This document shows positions 55,875 through 64,000 of a stretch of DNA of 64,000 nucleotides, in pieces. Every line of letters starts with the position of its first letter. Position 1 is the stretch's first letter. The position numbers were made by a program, and so were the translations under genes. This stretch comes from Plasmopara viticola (Eukaryota > Oomycota > Peronosporomycetes > Peronosporales > Peronosporaceae), in contig MBPM02000165.1 of NCBI GenBank assembly GCA_001695595.3, forward strand, positions 24,648-88,647. The letters are read 5' to 3'. The notes under the pieces are model-generated. The model ran no database searches and was not told where the DNA came from. It saw only the letters and a list, made by a program, of their open reading frames with translations.

Positions 55875-55947
55875 GTCCCCGTGGCCCAATGGATAAGGCA
55901 TCCGCCTACGAAGCGGGAGATTGCGGGTTCGAGTCCCGTCGGAGACT
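55875..55947 (+). tRNA. tRNA-Arg-ACG: tRNA-Arg(ACG), copy 150
   Basis: Flank P1; unit 375 bp. Confidence 0.88.
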
Positions 55948-56249
55948 GATTTTCATCCTAACACATAACGTGCTGTCTTATTGCATTTTGCTAACAAGAA
56001 CGACAAACTCGTGCGCAATTGTATTAGTCCCATGGCTATAGCACGTAATCGACGTAAACGTTGCAAAACCAAAGCGAGACTTCAGCCTCGTCGGTTGACT
56101 TTTAAAAGAGCCATTGTGAGGATACACGATTAAAGCTGCAAGGTCGTTTAAGACTATTGTAGGGTTGTTTTATGCTTCCAAAGTCCTTTTTTTGTACTGA
56201 TAATCTAATTAAGGTAGTGACTTGAAAAAGGAGACGTGGTCTTTAAAAC

Positions 56250-56322
56250 GTCCCCGTGGCCCAATGGATAAGGCATCCGCCTACGAAGCGGGAGATTGCG
56301 GGTTCGAGTCCCGTCGGAGACT
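56250..56322 (+). tRNA. tRNA-Arg-ACG: tRNA-Arg(ACG), copy 151
   Basis: Flank P1; short-C; unit 375 bp. Confidence 0.88.
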
Positions 56323-56624
56323 GATTTTCATCCTAACACATAACGTGCTGTCTTATTGCATTTTGCTAACAAGAACGACAAACTCGTGCGCAATTGTATT
56401 AGTCCATGGCTATAGCACGTAATCGACGTAAACGTTGCAAAACCAAAGCGAGACTTCAGCCTCGTCGGTTGACTTTTAAAAGAGCCATTGTGAGGATACA
56501 CGATTAAAGCTGCAAGGTCGTTTAAGACTATTGTAGGGTTGTTTTATGCTTCCAAAGTCCTTTTTAGTTGTACTGATAATCTAATTAAGGTAGTGACTTG
56601 AAAAAGGAGACGTGGTCTCTAAAC

Positions 56625-56697
56625 GTCCCCGTGGCCCAATGGATAAGGCATCCGCCTACGAAGCGGGAGATTGCGGGTTCGAGTCCCGTCGGAGACT
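56625..56697 (+). tRNA. tRNA-Arg-ACG: tRNA-Arg(ACG), copy 152
   Basis: Flank GGAGACGTGGTCTCTAAAC; unit 377 bp. Confidence 0.88.
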
Positions 56698-57001
56698 GAT
56701 TTTCATCCTAACACATAACGTGCTGTCTTATTGCATTTTGCTAACAAGAACGACAAACTCGTGCGCAATTGTATTAGTCCCATGGCTATAGCACGTAATC
56801 GACGTAAACGTTGCAAAACCAAAGCGAGACTTCAGCCTCGTCGGTTGACTTTTAAAAGAGCCATTGTGAGGATACACGATTAAAGCTGCAAGGTCGTTTA
56901 AGACTATTGTAGGGTTGTTTTATGCTTCCAAAGTCCTTTTTAGTTGTACTGATAATCTAATTAAGGTAGTGACTTGAAAAAGGAGACGTGGTCTTTAAAA
57001 C

Positions 57002-57074
57002 GTCCCCGTGGCCCAATGGATAAGGCATCCGCCTACGAAGCGGGAGATTGCGGGTTCGAGTCCCGTCGGAGACT
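57002..57074 (+). tRNA. tRNA-Arg-ACG: tRNA-Arg(ACG), copy 153
   Basis: Flank P1; followed by the AAAGTTTTTTTAG tract; unit 376 bp. Confidence 0.88.
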
Positions 57075-57377
57075 GATTTTCATCCTAACACATAACGTGC
57101 TGTCTTATTGCATTTTGCTAACAAGAACGACAAACTCGTGCGCAATTGTATTAGTCCCATGGCTATAGCACGTAATCGACGTAAACGTTGCAAAACCAAA
57201 GCGAGACTTCAGCCTCGTCGGTTGACTTTTAAAAGAGCCATTGTGAGGATACACGATTAAAGCTGCAAGGTCGTTTAAGACTATTGTAGGGTTGTTTTAT
57301 GCTTCCAAAGTTTTTTTAGTTGTACTGATAATCTAATTAAGGTAGTGACTTGAAAAAGGAGACGTGGTCTTTAAAAC

Positions 57378-57450
57378 GTCCCCGTGGCCCAATGGATAAG
57401 GCATCCGCCTACGAAGCGGGAGATTGCGGGTTCGAGTCCCGTCGGAGACT
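57378..57450 (+). tRNA. tRNA-Arg-ACG: tRNA-Arg(ACG), copy 154
   Basis: Flank P1; unit 377 bp. Confidence 0.88.
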
Positions 57451-57754
57451 GATTTTCATCCTAACACATAACGTGCTGTCTTATTGCATTTTGCTAACAA
57501 GAACGACAAACTCGTGCGCAATTGTATTAGTCCCATGGCTATAGCACGTAATCGACGTAAACGTTGCAAAACCAAAGCGAGACTTCAGCCTCGTCGGTTG
57601 ACTTTTAAAAGAGCCATTGTGAGGATACACGATTAAAGCTGCAAGGTCGTTTAAGACTATTGTAGGGTTGTTTTATGCTTCCAAAGTCCTCTTTTAGTTG
57701 TACTGATAATCTAATTAAGGTAGTGACTTGAAAAAGGAGACGTGGTCTTTAAAC

Positions 57755-57827
57755 GTCCCCGTGGCCCAATGGATAAGGCATCCGCCTACGAAGCGGGAGA
57801 TTGCGGGTTCGAGTCCCGTCGGAGACT
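57755..57827 (+). tRNA. tRNA-Arg-ACG: tRNA-Arg(ACG), copy 155
   Basis: Flank P2; unit 376 bp. Confidence 0.88.
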
Positions 57828-58130
57828 GATTTTCATCCTAACACATAACGTGCTGTCTTATTGCATTTTGCTAACAAGAACGACAAACTCGTGCGCAATT
57901 GTATTAGTCCCATGGCTATAGCACGTAATCGACGTAAACGTTGCAAAACCAAAGCGAGACTTCAGCCTCGTCGGTTGACTTTTAAAAGAGCCATTGTGAG
58001 GATACACGATTAAAGCTGCAAGGTCGTTTAAGACTATTGTAGGGTTGTTTTATGCTTCCAAAGTCCTTTTAGTTGTACTGATAATCTAATTAAGGTAGTG
58101 ACTTGAAAAAGGAGACGTGGTCTTTAAAAC

Positions 58131-58203
58131 GTCCCCGTGGCCCAATGGATAAGGCATCCGCCTACGAAGCGGGAGATTGCGGGTTCGAGTCCCGTCGGAG
58201 ACT
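58131..58203 (+). tRNA. tRNA-Arg-ACG: tRNA-Arg(ACG), copy 156
   Basis: Flank P1; unit 378 bp. Confidence 0.88.
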
Positions 58204-58508
58204 GATTTTCATCCTAACACATAACGTGCTGTCTTATTGCATTTTGCTAACAAGAACGACAAACTCGTGCGCAATTGTATTAGTCCCATGGCTATAGCAC
58301 GTAATCGACGTAAACGTTGCAAAACCAAAGCGAGACTTCAGCCTCGTCGGTTGACTTTTAAAAGAGCCATTGTGAGGATACACGATTAAAGCTGCAAGGT
58401 CGTTTAAGACTATTGTAGGGTTGTTTTATGCTTCCAAAGTCCTCTTTTAGTTGTACTGATAATCTAATTAAGGTAGTGACTTGAAAAAGGAGACGTGGTC
58501 TTTAAAAC

Positions 58509-58581
58509 GTCCCCGTGGCCCAATGGATAAGGCATCCGCCTACGAAGCGGGAGATTGCGGGTTCGAGTCCCGTCGGAGACT
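58509..58581 (+). tRNA. tRNA-Arg-ACG: tRNA-Arg(ACG), copy 157
   Basis: Flank P1; unit 377 bp. Confidence 0.88.
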
Positions 58582-58885
58582 GATTTTCATCCTAACACAT
58601 AACGTGCTGTCTTATTGCATTTTGCTAACAAGAACGACAAACTCGTGCGCAATTGTATTAGTCCCATGGCTATAGCACGTAATCGACGTAAACGTTGCAA
58701 AACCAAAGCGAGACTTCAGCCTCGTCGGTTGACTTTTAAAAGAGCCATTGTGAGGATACACGATTAAAGCTGCAAGGTCGTTTAAGACTATTGTAGGGTT
58801 GTTTTATGCTTCCAAAGTCCTTTTTAGTTGTACTGATAATCTAATTAAGGTAGTGACTTGAAAAAGGAGACGTGGTCTTTAAAAC

Positions 58886-58958
58886 GTCCCCGTGGCCCAA
58901 TGGATAAGGCATCCGCCTACGAAGCGGGAGATTGCGGGTTCGAGTCCCGTCGGAGACT
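58886..58958 (+). tRNA. tRNA-Arg-ACG: tRNA-Arg(ACG), copy 158
   Basis: Flank P1; spacer deletion and linked changes at about 59111-59148, shared with copy 170; unit only 364 bp. Confidence 0.88.
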
Positions 58959-59249
58959 GATTTTCATCCTAACACATAACGTGCTGTCTTATTGCATTTT
59001 GCTAACAAGAACGACAAACTCGTGCGCAATTGTATTAGTCCCATGGCTATAGCACGTAATCGACGTAAACGTTGCAAAACCAAAGCGAGACTTCAGCCTC
59101 GTCGGTTGACTTTTTAAAAAGCCATTGTGAGGATACATGATTAGTTTAAGACTATTGTAGGGTTGTTTTATGCTTCCAAAGTCCTCTTTAGTTGTACTGA
59201 TAATCTAATTAAGGTAGTGACTTGAAAAAGGAGACGTGGTCTTTAAAAC

Positions 59250-59322
59250 GTCCCCGTGGCCCAATGGATAAGGCATCCGCCTACGAAGCGGGAGATTGCG
59301 GGTTCGAGTCCCGTCGGAGACT
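59250..59322 (+). tRNA. tRNA-Arg-ACG: tRNA-Arg(ACG), copy 159
   Basis: Flank P1; spacer has AGTCTCATGGCTTTAGC and GTAAGCGATGC near 59402-59437; unit 377 bp. Confidence 0.88.
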
Positions 59323-59626
59323 GATTTTCATCCTAACACATAACGTGCTGTCTTATTGCATTTTGCTAACAAGAACGACAAACTCGTGCGCAATTGTATT
59401 AGTCTCATGGCTTTAGCACGTAATCGACGTAAGCGATGCAAAACCAAAGCGAGACTTCAGCCTCGTCGGTTGACTTTTAAAAGAGCCATTGTGAGGATAC
59501 ACGATTAAAGCTGCAAGGTCGTTTAAGACTATTGTAGGGTTGTTTTATGCTTCCAAAGTCCTCTCTAGTTGTACTGATAATCTAATTAAGGTCGTGACTT
59601 GAAAAAGGAGACGTGGTCTTTAGAAC

Positions 59627-59699
59627 GTCCCCGTGGCCCAATGGATAAGGCATCCGCCTACGAAGCGGGAGATTGCGGGTTCGAGTCCCGTCGGAGACT
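59627..59699 (+). tRNA. tRNA-Arg-ACG: tRNA-Arg(ACG), copy 160
   Basis: Flank GGAGACGTGGTCTTTAGAAC, as in copy 22; unit 377 bp. Confidence 0.88.
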
Positions 59700-60003
59700 G
59701 ATTTTCATCCTAACACATAACGTGCTGTCTTATTGCATTTTGCTAACAAGAACGACAAACTCGTGCGCAATTGTATTAGTCCCATGGCTATAGCACGTAA
59801 TCGACGTAAACGTTGCAAAACCAAAGCGAGACTTCAGCCTCGTCGGTTGACTTTTAAAAGAGCCATTGTGAGGATACACGATTAAAGCTGCAAGGTCGTT
59901 TAAGACTATTGTAGGGTTGTTTTATGCTTCCAAAGTCCTTTTTAGTTGTACTGATAATCTAATTAAGGTAGTGACTTGAAAAAGGAGACGTGGTCTTTAA
60001 AAC

Positions 60004-60076
60004 GTCCCCGTGGCCCAATGGATAAGGCATCCGCCTACGAAGCGGGAGATTGCGGGTTCGAGTCCCGTCGGAGACT
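60004..60076 (+). tRNA. tRNA-Arg-ACG: tRNA-Arg(ACG), copy 161
   Basis: Flank P1; unit 377 bp. Confidence 0.88.
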
Positions 60077-60380
60077 GATTTTCATCCTAACACATAACGT
60101 GCTGTCTTATTGCATTTTGCTAACAAGAACGACAAACTCGTGCGCAATTGTATTAGTCCCATGGCTATAGCACGTAATCGACGTAAACGTTGCAAAACCA
60201 AAGCGAGACTTCAGCCTCGTCGGTTGACTTTTAAAAGAGCCATTGTGAGGATACACGATTAAAGCTGCAAGGTCGTTTAAGACTATTGTAGGGTTGTTTT
60301 ATGCTTCCAAAGTCCTCTTTAGTTGTACTGATAATCTAATTAAGGTAGTGACTTGAAAAAGGAGACGTGGTCTTTAAAAC

Positions 60381-60453
60381 GTCCCCGTGGCCCAATGGAT
60401 AAGGCATCCGCCTACGAAGCGGGAGATTGCGGGTTCGAGTCCCGTCGGAGACT
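60381..60453 (+). tRNA. tRNA-Arg-ACG: tRNA-Arg(ACG), copy 162
   Basis: Flank P1; short-C; followed by an isolated GGTTAAGG block; unit 373 bp. Confidence 0.88.
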
Positions 60454-60753
60454 GATTTTCATCCTAACACATAACGTGCTGTCTTATTGCATTTTGCTAA
60501 CAAGAACGACAAACTCGTGCGCAATTGTATTAGTCCATGGCTATAGCACGTAATCGACGTAAACGTTGCAAAACCAAAGCGAGACTTCAGCCTCGTCGGT
60601 TGACTTTTAAAAGAGCCATTGTGAGGATACACGATTAAAGCTGCAAGGTCGTTTAAGACTATTGTAGGGTTGTTTTATGCTTCCAAAGTCCTCTTTTCTT
60701 GTACTGATAATCTGGTTAAGGTAGTGACTTGAAAAAAGACGTGGTCTTTAAAC

Positions 60754-60826
60754 GTCCCCGTGGCCCAATGGATAAGGCATCCGCCTACGAAGCGGGAGAT
60801 TGCGGGTTCGAGTCCCGTCGGAGACT
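60754..60826 (+). tRNA. tRNA-Arg-ACG: tRNA-Arg(ACG), copy 163
   Basis: Flank AGACGTGGTCTTTAAAC; unit 377 bp. Confidence 0.88.
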
Positions 60827-61130
60827 GATTTTCATCCTAACACATAACGTGCTGTCTTATTGCATTTTGCTAACAAGAACGACAAACTCGTGCGCAATTG
60901 TATTAGTCCCATGGCTATAGCACGTAATCGACGTAAACGTTGCAAAACCAAAGCGAGACTTCAGCCTCGTCGGTTGACTTTTAAAAGAGCCATTGTGAGG
61001 ATACACGATTAAAGCTGCAAGGTCGTTTAAGACTATTGTAGGGTTGTTTTATGCTTCCAAAGTCCTTTTTAGTTGTACTGATAATCTAATTAAGGTAGTG
61101 ACTTGAAAAAGGAGACGTGGTCTTTAAAAC

Positions 61131-61203
61131 GTCCCCGTGGCCCAATGGATAAGGCATCCGCCTACGAAGCGGGAGATTGCGGGTTCGAGTCCCGTCGGAG
61201 ACT
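61131..61203 (+). tRNA. tRNA-Arg-ACG: tRNA-Arg(ACG), copy 164
   Basis: Flank P1; spacer shortened near 61384 (CACGATTTGCAAGTCG); unit 367 bp. Confidence 0.88.
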
Positions 61204-61497
61204 GATTTTCATCCTAACACATAACGTGCTGTCTTATTGCATTTTGCTAACAAGAACGACAAACTCGTGCGCAATTGTATTAGTCCCATGGCTATAGCAC
61301 GTAATCGACGTAAACGTTGCAAAACCAAAGCGAGACTTCAGCCTCGTCGGTTGACTTTTAAAAGAGCCATTGTGAGGATACACGATTTGCAAGTCGTTTA
61401 AGACTATTGTAGGGTTGTTTTATGCTTCCAAAGTCCTTTTTAGTTGTACTGATAATCTAATTAAGGTAGTGACTTGAAAAAGACGTGGTCTTTAAAC

Positions 61498-61570
61498 GTC
61501 CCCGTGGCCCAATGGATAAGGCATCCGCCTACGAAGCGGGAGATTGCGGGTTCGAGTCCCGTCGGAGACT
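61498..61570 (+). tRNA. tRNA-Arg-ACG: tRNA-Arg(ACG), copy 165
   Basis: Flank GACGTGGTCTTTAAAC; short-C; spacer has GGCTTTAGC and GTAAGCGATGC near 61655-61686; unit 376 bp. Confidence 0.88.
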
Positions 61571-61873
61571 GATTTTCATCCTAACACATAACGTGCTGTC
61601 TTATTGCATTTTGCTAACAAGAACGACAAACTCGTGCGCAATTGTATTAGTCCATGGCTTTAGCACGTAATCGACGTAAGCGATGCAAAACCAAAGCGAG
61701 ACTTCAGCCTCGTCGGTTGACTTTTAAAAGAGCCATTGTGAGGATACACGATTAAAGCTGCAAGGTCGTTTAAGACTATTGTAGGGTTGTTTTATGCTTC
61801 CAAAGTCCTTTTTAGTTGTACTGATAATCTAATTAAGGTAGTGACTTGAAAAAGGAGACGTGGTCTTTAAAAC

Positions 61874-61946
61874 GTCCCCGTGGCCCAATGGATAAGGCAT
61901 CCGCCTACGAAGCGGGAGATTGCGGGTTCGAGTCCCGTCGGAGACT
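61874..61946 (+). tRNA. tRNA-Arg-ACG: tRNA-Arg(ACG), copy 166
   Basis: Flank P1; small spacer deletion near 62143 (GCAAGGTTTTAAG); unit 375 bp. Confidence 0.88.
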
Positions 61947-62248
61947 GATTTTCATCCTAACACATAACGTGCTGTCTTATTGCATTTTGCTAACAAGAAC
62001 GACAAACTCGTGCGCAATTGTATTAGTCCCATGGCTATAGCACGTAATCGACGTAAACGTTGCAAAACCAAAGCGAGACTTCAGCCTCGTCGGTTGACTT
62101 TTAAAAGAGCCATTGTGAGGATACACGATTAAAGCTGCAAGGTTTTAAGACTATTGTAGGGTTGTTTTATGCTTCCAAAGTCCTTTTTAGTTGTACTGAT
62201 AATCTAATTAAGGTAGTGACTTGAAAAAGGAGACGTGGTCTTTAAAAC

Positions 62249-62321
62249 GTCCCCGTGGCCCAATGGATAAGGCATCCGCCTACGAAGCGGGAGATTGCGG
62301 GTTCGAGTCCCGTCGGAGACT
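62249..62321 (+). tRNA. tRNA-Arg-ACG: tRNA-Arg(ACG), copy 167
   Basis: Flank P1; short-C; unit 375 bp. Confidence 0.88.
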
Positions 62322-62623
62322 GATTTTCATCCTAACACATAACGTGCTGTCTTATTGCATTTTGCTAACAAGAACGACAAACTCGTGCGCAATTGTATTA
62401 GTCCATGGCTATAGCACGTAATCGACGTAAACGTTGCAAAACCAAAGCGAGACTTCAGCCTCGTCGGTTGACTTTTAAAAGAGCCATTGTGAGGATACAC
62501 GATTAAAGCTGCAAGGTCGTTTAAGACTATTGTAGGGTTGTTTTATGCTTCCAAAGTCCTTTTAGTTGTACTGATAATCTAATTAAGGTCGTGACTTGAA
62601 AAAGGAGACGTGGTCTTTAAAAC

Positions 62624-62696
62624 GTCCCCGTGGCCCAATGGATAAGGCATCCGCCTACGAAGCGGGAGATTGCGGGTTCGAGTCCCGTCGGAGACT
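62624..62696 (+). tRNA. tRNA-Arg-ACG: tRNA-Arg(ACG), copy 168
   Basis: Flank P1; unit 377 bp. Confidence 0.88.
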
Positions 62697-63000
62697 GATT
62701 TTCATCCTAACACATAACGTGCTGTCTTATTGCATTTTGCTAACAAGAACGACAAACTCGTGCGCAATTGTATTAGTCCCATGGCTATAGCACGTAATCG
62801 ACGTAAACGTTGCAAAACCAAAGCGAGACTTCAGCCTCGTCGGTTGACTTTTAAAAGAGCCATTGTGAGGATACACGATTAAAGCTGCAAGGTCGTTTAA
62901 GACTATTGTAGGGTTGTTTTATGCTTCCAAAGTCCTTTTTAGTTGTACTGATAATCTAATTAAGGTCGTGACTTGAAAAAGGAGACGTGGTCTTTAAAAC

Positions 63001-63073
63001 GTCCCCGTGGCCCAATGGATAAGGCATCCGCCTACGAAGCGGGAGATTGCGGGTTCGAGTCCCGTCGGAGACT
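63001..63073 (+). tRNA. tRNA-Arg-ACG: tRNA-Arg(ACG), copy 169
   Basis: Flank P1; spacer has AGTCTCATGG and GTAAACGATGC near 63153-63189, then a CGAACTCC block; unit 372 bp. Confidence 0.88.
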
Positions 63074-63372
63074 GATTTTCATCCTAACACATAACGTGCT
63101 GTCTTATTGCATTTTGCTAACAAGAACGACAAACTCGTGCGCAATTGTATTAGTCTCATGGCTATAGCACGTAATCGACGTAAACGATGCAAAACCAAAG
63201 CGAGACTTCAGCCTCGTCGGTTGACTTTTAAAAGAGCCATTGTGAGGATACACGATTAAAGCTGCAAGGTCGTTTAAGACTATTGTAGGGTTGTTTTATG
63301 CTTTCGAACTCCTCTTTTCTTGTACTGATAATCTGGTTAAGGTAGTGACTTAAAAAGAAAGACGGTCTAAAC

Positions 63373-63445
63373 GTCCCCGTGGCCCAATGGATAAGGCATC
63401 CGCCTACGAAGCGGGAGATTGCGGGTTCGAGTCCCGTCGGAGACT
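63373..63445 (+). tRNA. tRNA-Arg-ACG: tRNA-Arg(ACG), copy 170
   Basis: Flank GAAAGACGGTCTAAAC; short-C; spacer lost 2 bases near 63575 and carries the deletion shared with copy 158; shortest complete unit, 359 bp. Confidence 0.88.
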
Positions 63446-63731
63446 GATTTTCATCCTAACACATAACGTGCTGTCTTATTGCATTTTGCTAACAAGAACG
63501 ACAAACTCGTGCGCAATTGTATTAGTCCATGGCTATAGCACGTAATCGACGTAAACGTTGCAAAACCAAAGCGAGTTCAGCCTCGTCGGTTGACTTTTTA
63601 AAAAGCCATTGTGAGGATACATGATTAGTTTAAGACAATTGTAGGGTTGTTTTATGCTTCCAAAGTCCTTTTTAGTTGTACTGATAATCTAATTAAGGTC
63701 GTGACTTGAAAAAGAGACGTGGTCTTTAAAC

Positions 63732-63804
63732 GTCCCCGTGGCCCAATGGATAAGGCATCCGCCTACGAAGCGGGAGATTGCGGGTTCGAGTCCCGTCGGA
63801 GACT
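63732..63804 (+). tRNA. tRNA-Arg-ACG: tRNA-Arg(ACG), copy 171
   Basis: Flank GAGACGTGGTCTTTAAAC; spacer cut by the window end. Confidence 0.88.
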
Positions 63805-64000
63805 GATTTTCATCCTAACACATAACGTGCTGTCTTATTGCATTTTGCTAACAAGAACGACAAACTCGTGCGCAATTGTATTAGTCCCATGGCTATAGCA
63901 CGTAATCGACGTAAACGTTGCAAAACCAAAGCGAGACTTCAGCCTCGTCGGTTGACTTTTAAAAGAGCCATTGTGAGGATACACGATTAAAGCTGCAAGT
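63805..64000 (+). repeat. Spacer after copy 171, cut by the window end
   Basis: Normal spacer core, including the terminator and the intact micro-ORF. The last base is T where other units have GCAAGG; a similar GCAAGT occurs in copy 164's spacer near 61391, so this alone does not mark an array end. Confidence 0.85.

Larger units (their letters stand above)
1..64000 (+). repeat. Tandem megasatellite of ~375-bp units, each with one tRNA-Arg(ACG)
   Basis: The same unit repeats head to tail, always on the + strand, from the first to the last base; 171 tRNA loci were located and unit lengths run from 359 to 378 bp, apart from the two truncated copies. Each unit is tRNA (73 bp), TTTT terminator, a spacer core of about 220 bp that is almost invariant, and a variable block of about 75 bp. 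For the copy entries below, the 5' flank directly before the tRNA is coded as P1 = GGAGACGTGGTCTTTAAAAC, P2 = the same with TTTAAAC, P3 = with CTTAAAAC, P4 = with CTTAAAC; other flanks are written out. 'Short-C' means the spacer reads AGTCCATGG instead of AGTCCCATGG. Unit length is given as the distance to the next tRNA start. Neither array boundary is in the window. Confidence 0.98.

Noticed and set aside
1..64000. CRISPR array
   Set aside because: The period is about 375 bp, the 'spacers' are the same in every unit, and the repeat contains a tRNA.
1..64000. 5S rRNA or rDNA tandem array
   Set aside because: The conserved 73-nt element folds as a tRNA with anticodon ACG; no 120-nt 5S-like sequence or C-box is visible.
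1..64000. tRNA-derived SINE or retrotransposon cluster
   Set aside because: There are no target-site duplications, poly(A) or simple-repeat tails; units are joined directly at constant spacing in one orientation.
1..64000. Bacterial or phage tRNA array
   Set aside because: There is no encoded CCA, copies have individual TTTT terminators, there is one isoacceptor only, and no coding genes lie between copies. A bacterial origin is not strictly excluded but is unlikely.

Overview
The whole 64-kb window is one uninterrupted head-to-tail tandem array. The unit is about 375 bp (mean 374.8 bp between the first and last tRNA starts). Each unit carries one tRNA-Arg gene with anticodon ACG on the + strand, followed by an approximately 300-bp spacer. 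I located 171 tRNA loci by eye: 169 full-length (73 nt including the discriminator) and 2 with 5' truncations (copies 4 and 28). No flanking unique DNA is visible, so the array runs past both ends of the window. I see no convincing protein-coding gene, rRNA, CRISPR array or transposon. The roughly 64-residue open frames on the + strand are translations through the tRNA and are not genes.

Organism: the sequence points to a eukaryotic nuclear genome. The tRNA has a good A box and an exact GGTTCGANTCC B box, it encodes no 3' CCA, and almost every copy is followed after two bases by a TTTT RNA polymerase III terminator. Megasatellite-scale amplification of a single tRNA gene is also a eukaryotic trait; tandem tRNA arrays are known, for example, in Entamoeba and as tRNA clusters in Arabidopsis. 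The spacer does not let me name a species.

Layout of a unit (copy 2 as model, 396-772): tRNA 396-468; Pol III terminator 471-474; a nearly invariant spacer of about 220 bp, holding a basic 33-codon micro-ORF (553-654) that overlaps a T-arm-like hairpin (595-612); then a variable block of about 75 bp (about 698-772) just upstream of the next tRNA. Most differences between units are in that variable block: the T-tract length, the GGTTAAGG/TAATTAAGG switch and the -20 to -1 flank.

Layout of the array: 0-11.6 kb is a mixture of unit types and holds both truncated copies and the most degenerate full-length copy. About 11.9-34 kb is dominated by GGTTAAGG units. 34-46 kb is transitional and includes a run of nine units sharing a one-base deletion. 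46-63 kb is dominated by TAATTAAGG units with TTTTTAGTTG tracts and contains a two-unit higher-order repeat at 52-55 kb. This pattern fits unequal crossing-over and gene conversion.

The most unusual points are the copy number, a C4-A69 acceptor-stem mismatch and T73 discriminator shared by the whole array, and the possibility that the conserved spacer hides either a small coding sequence or an old tRNA relic.
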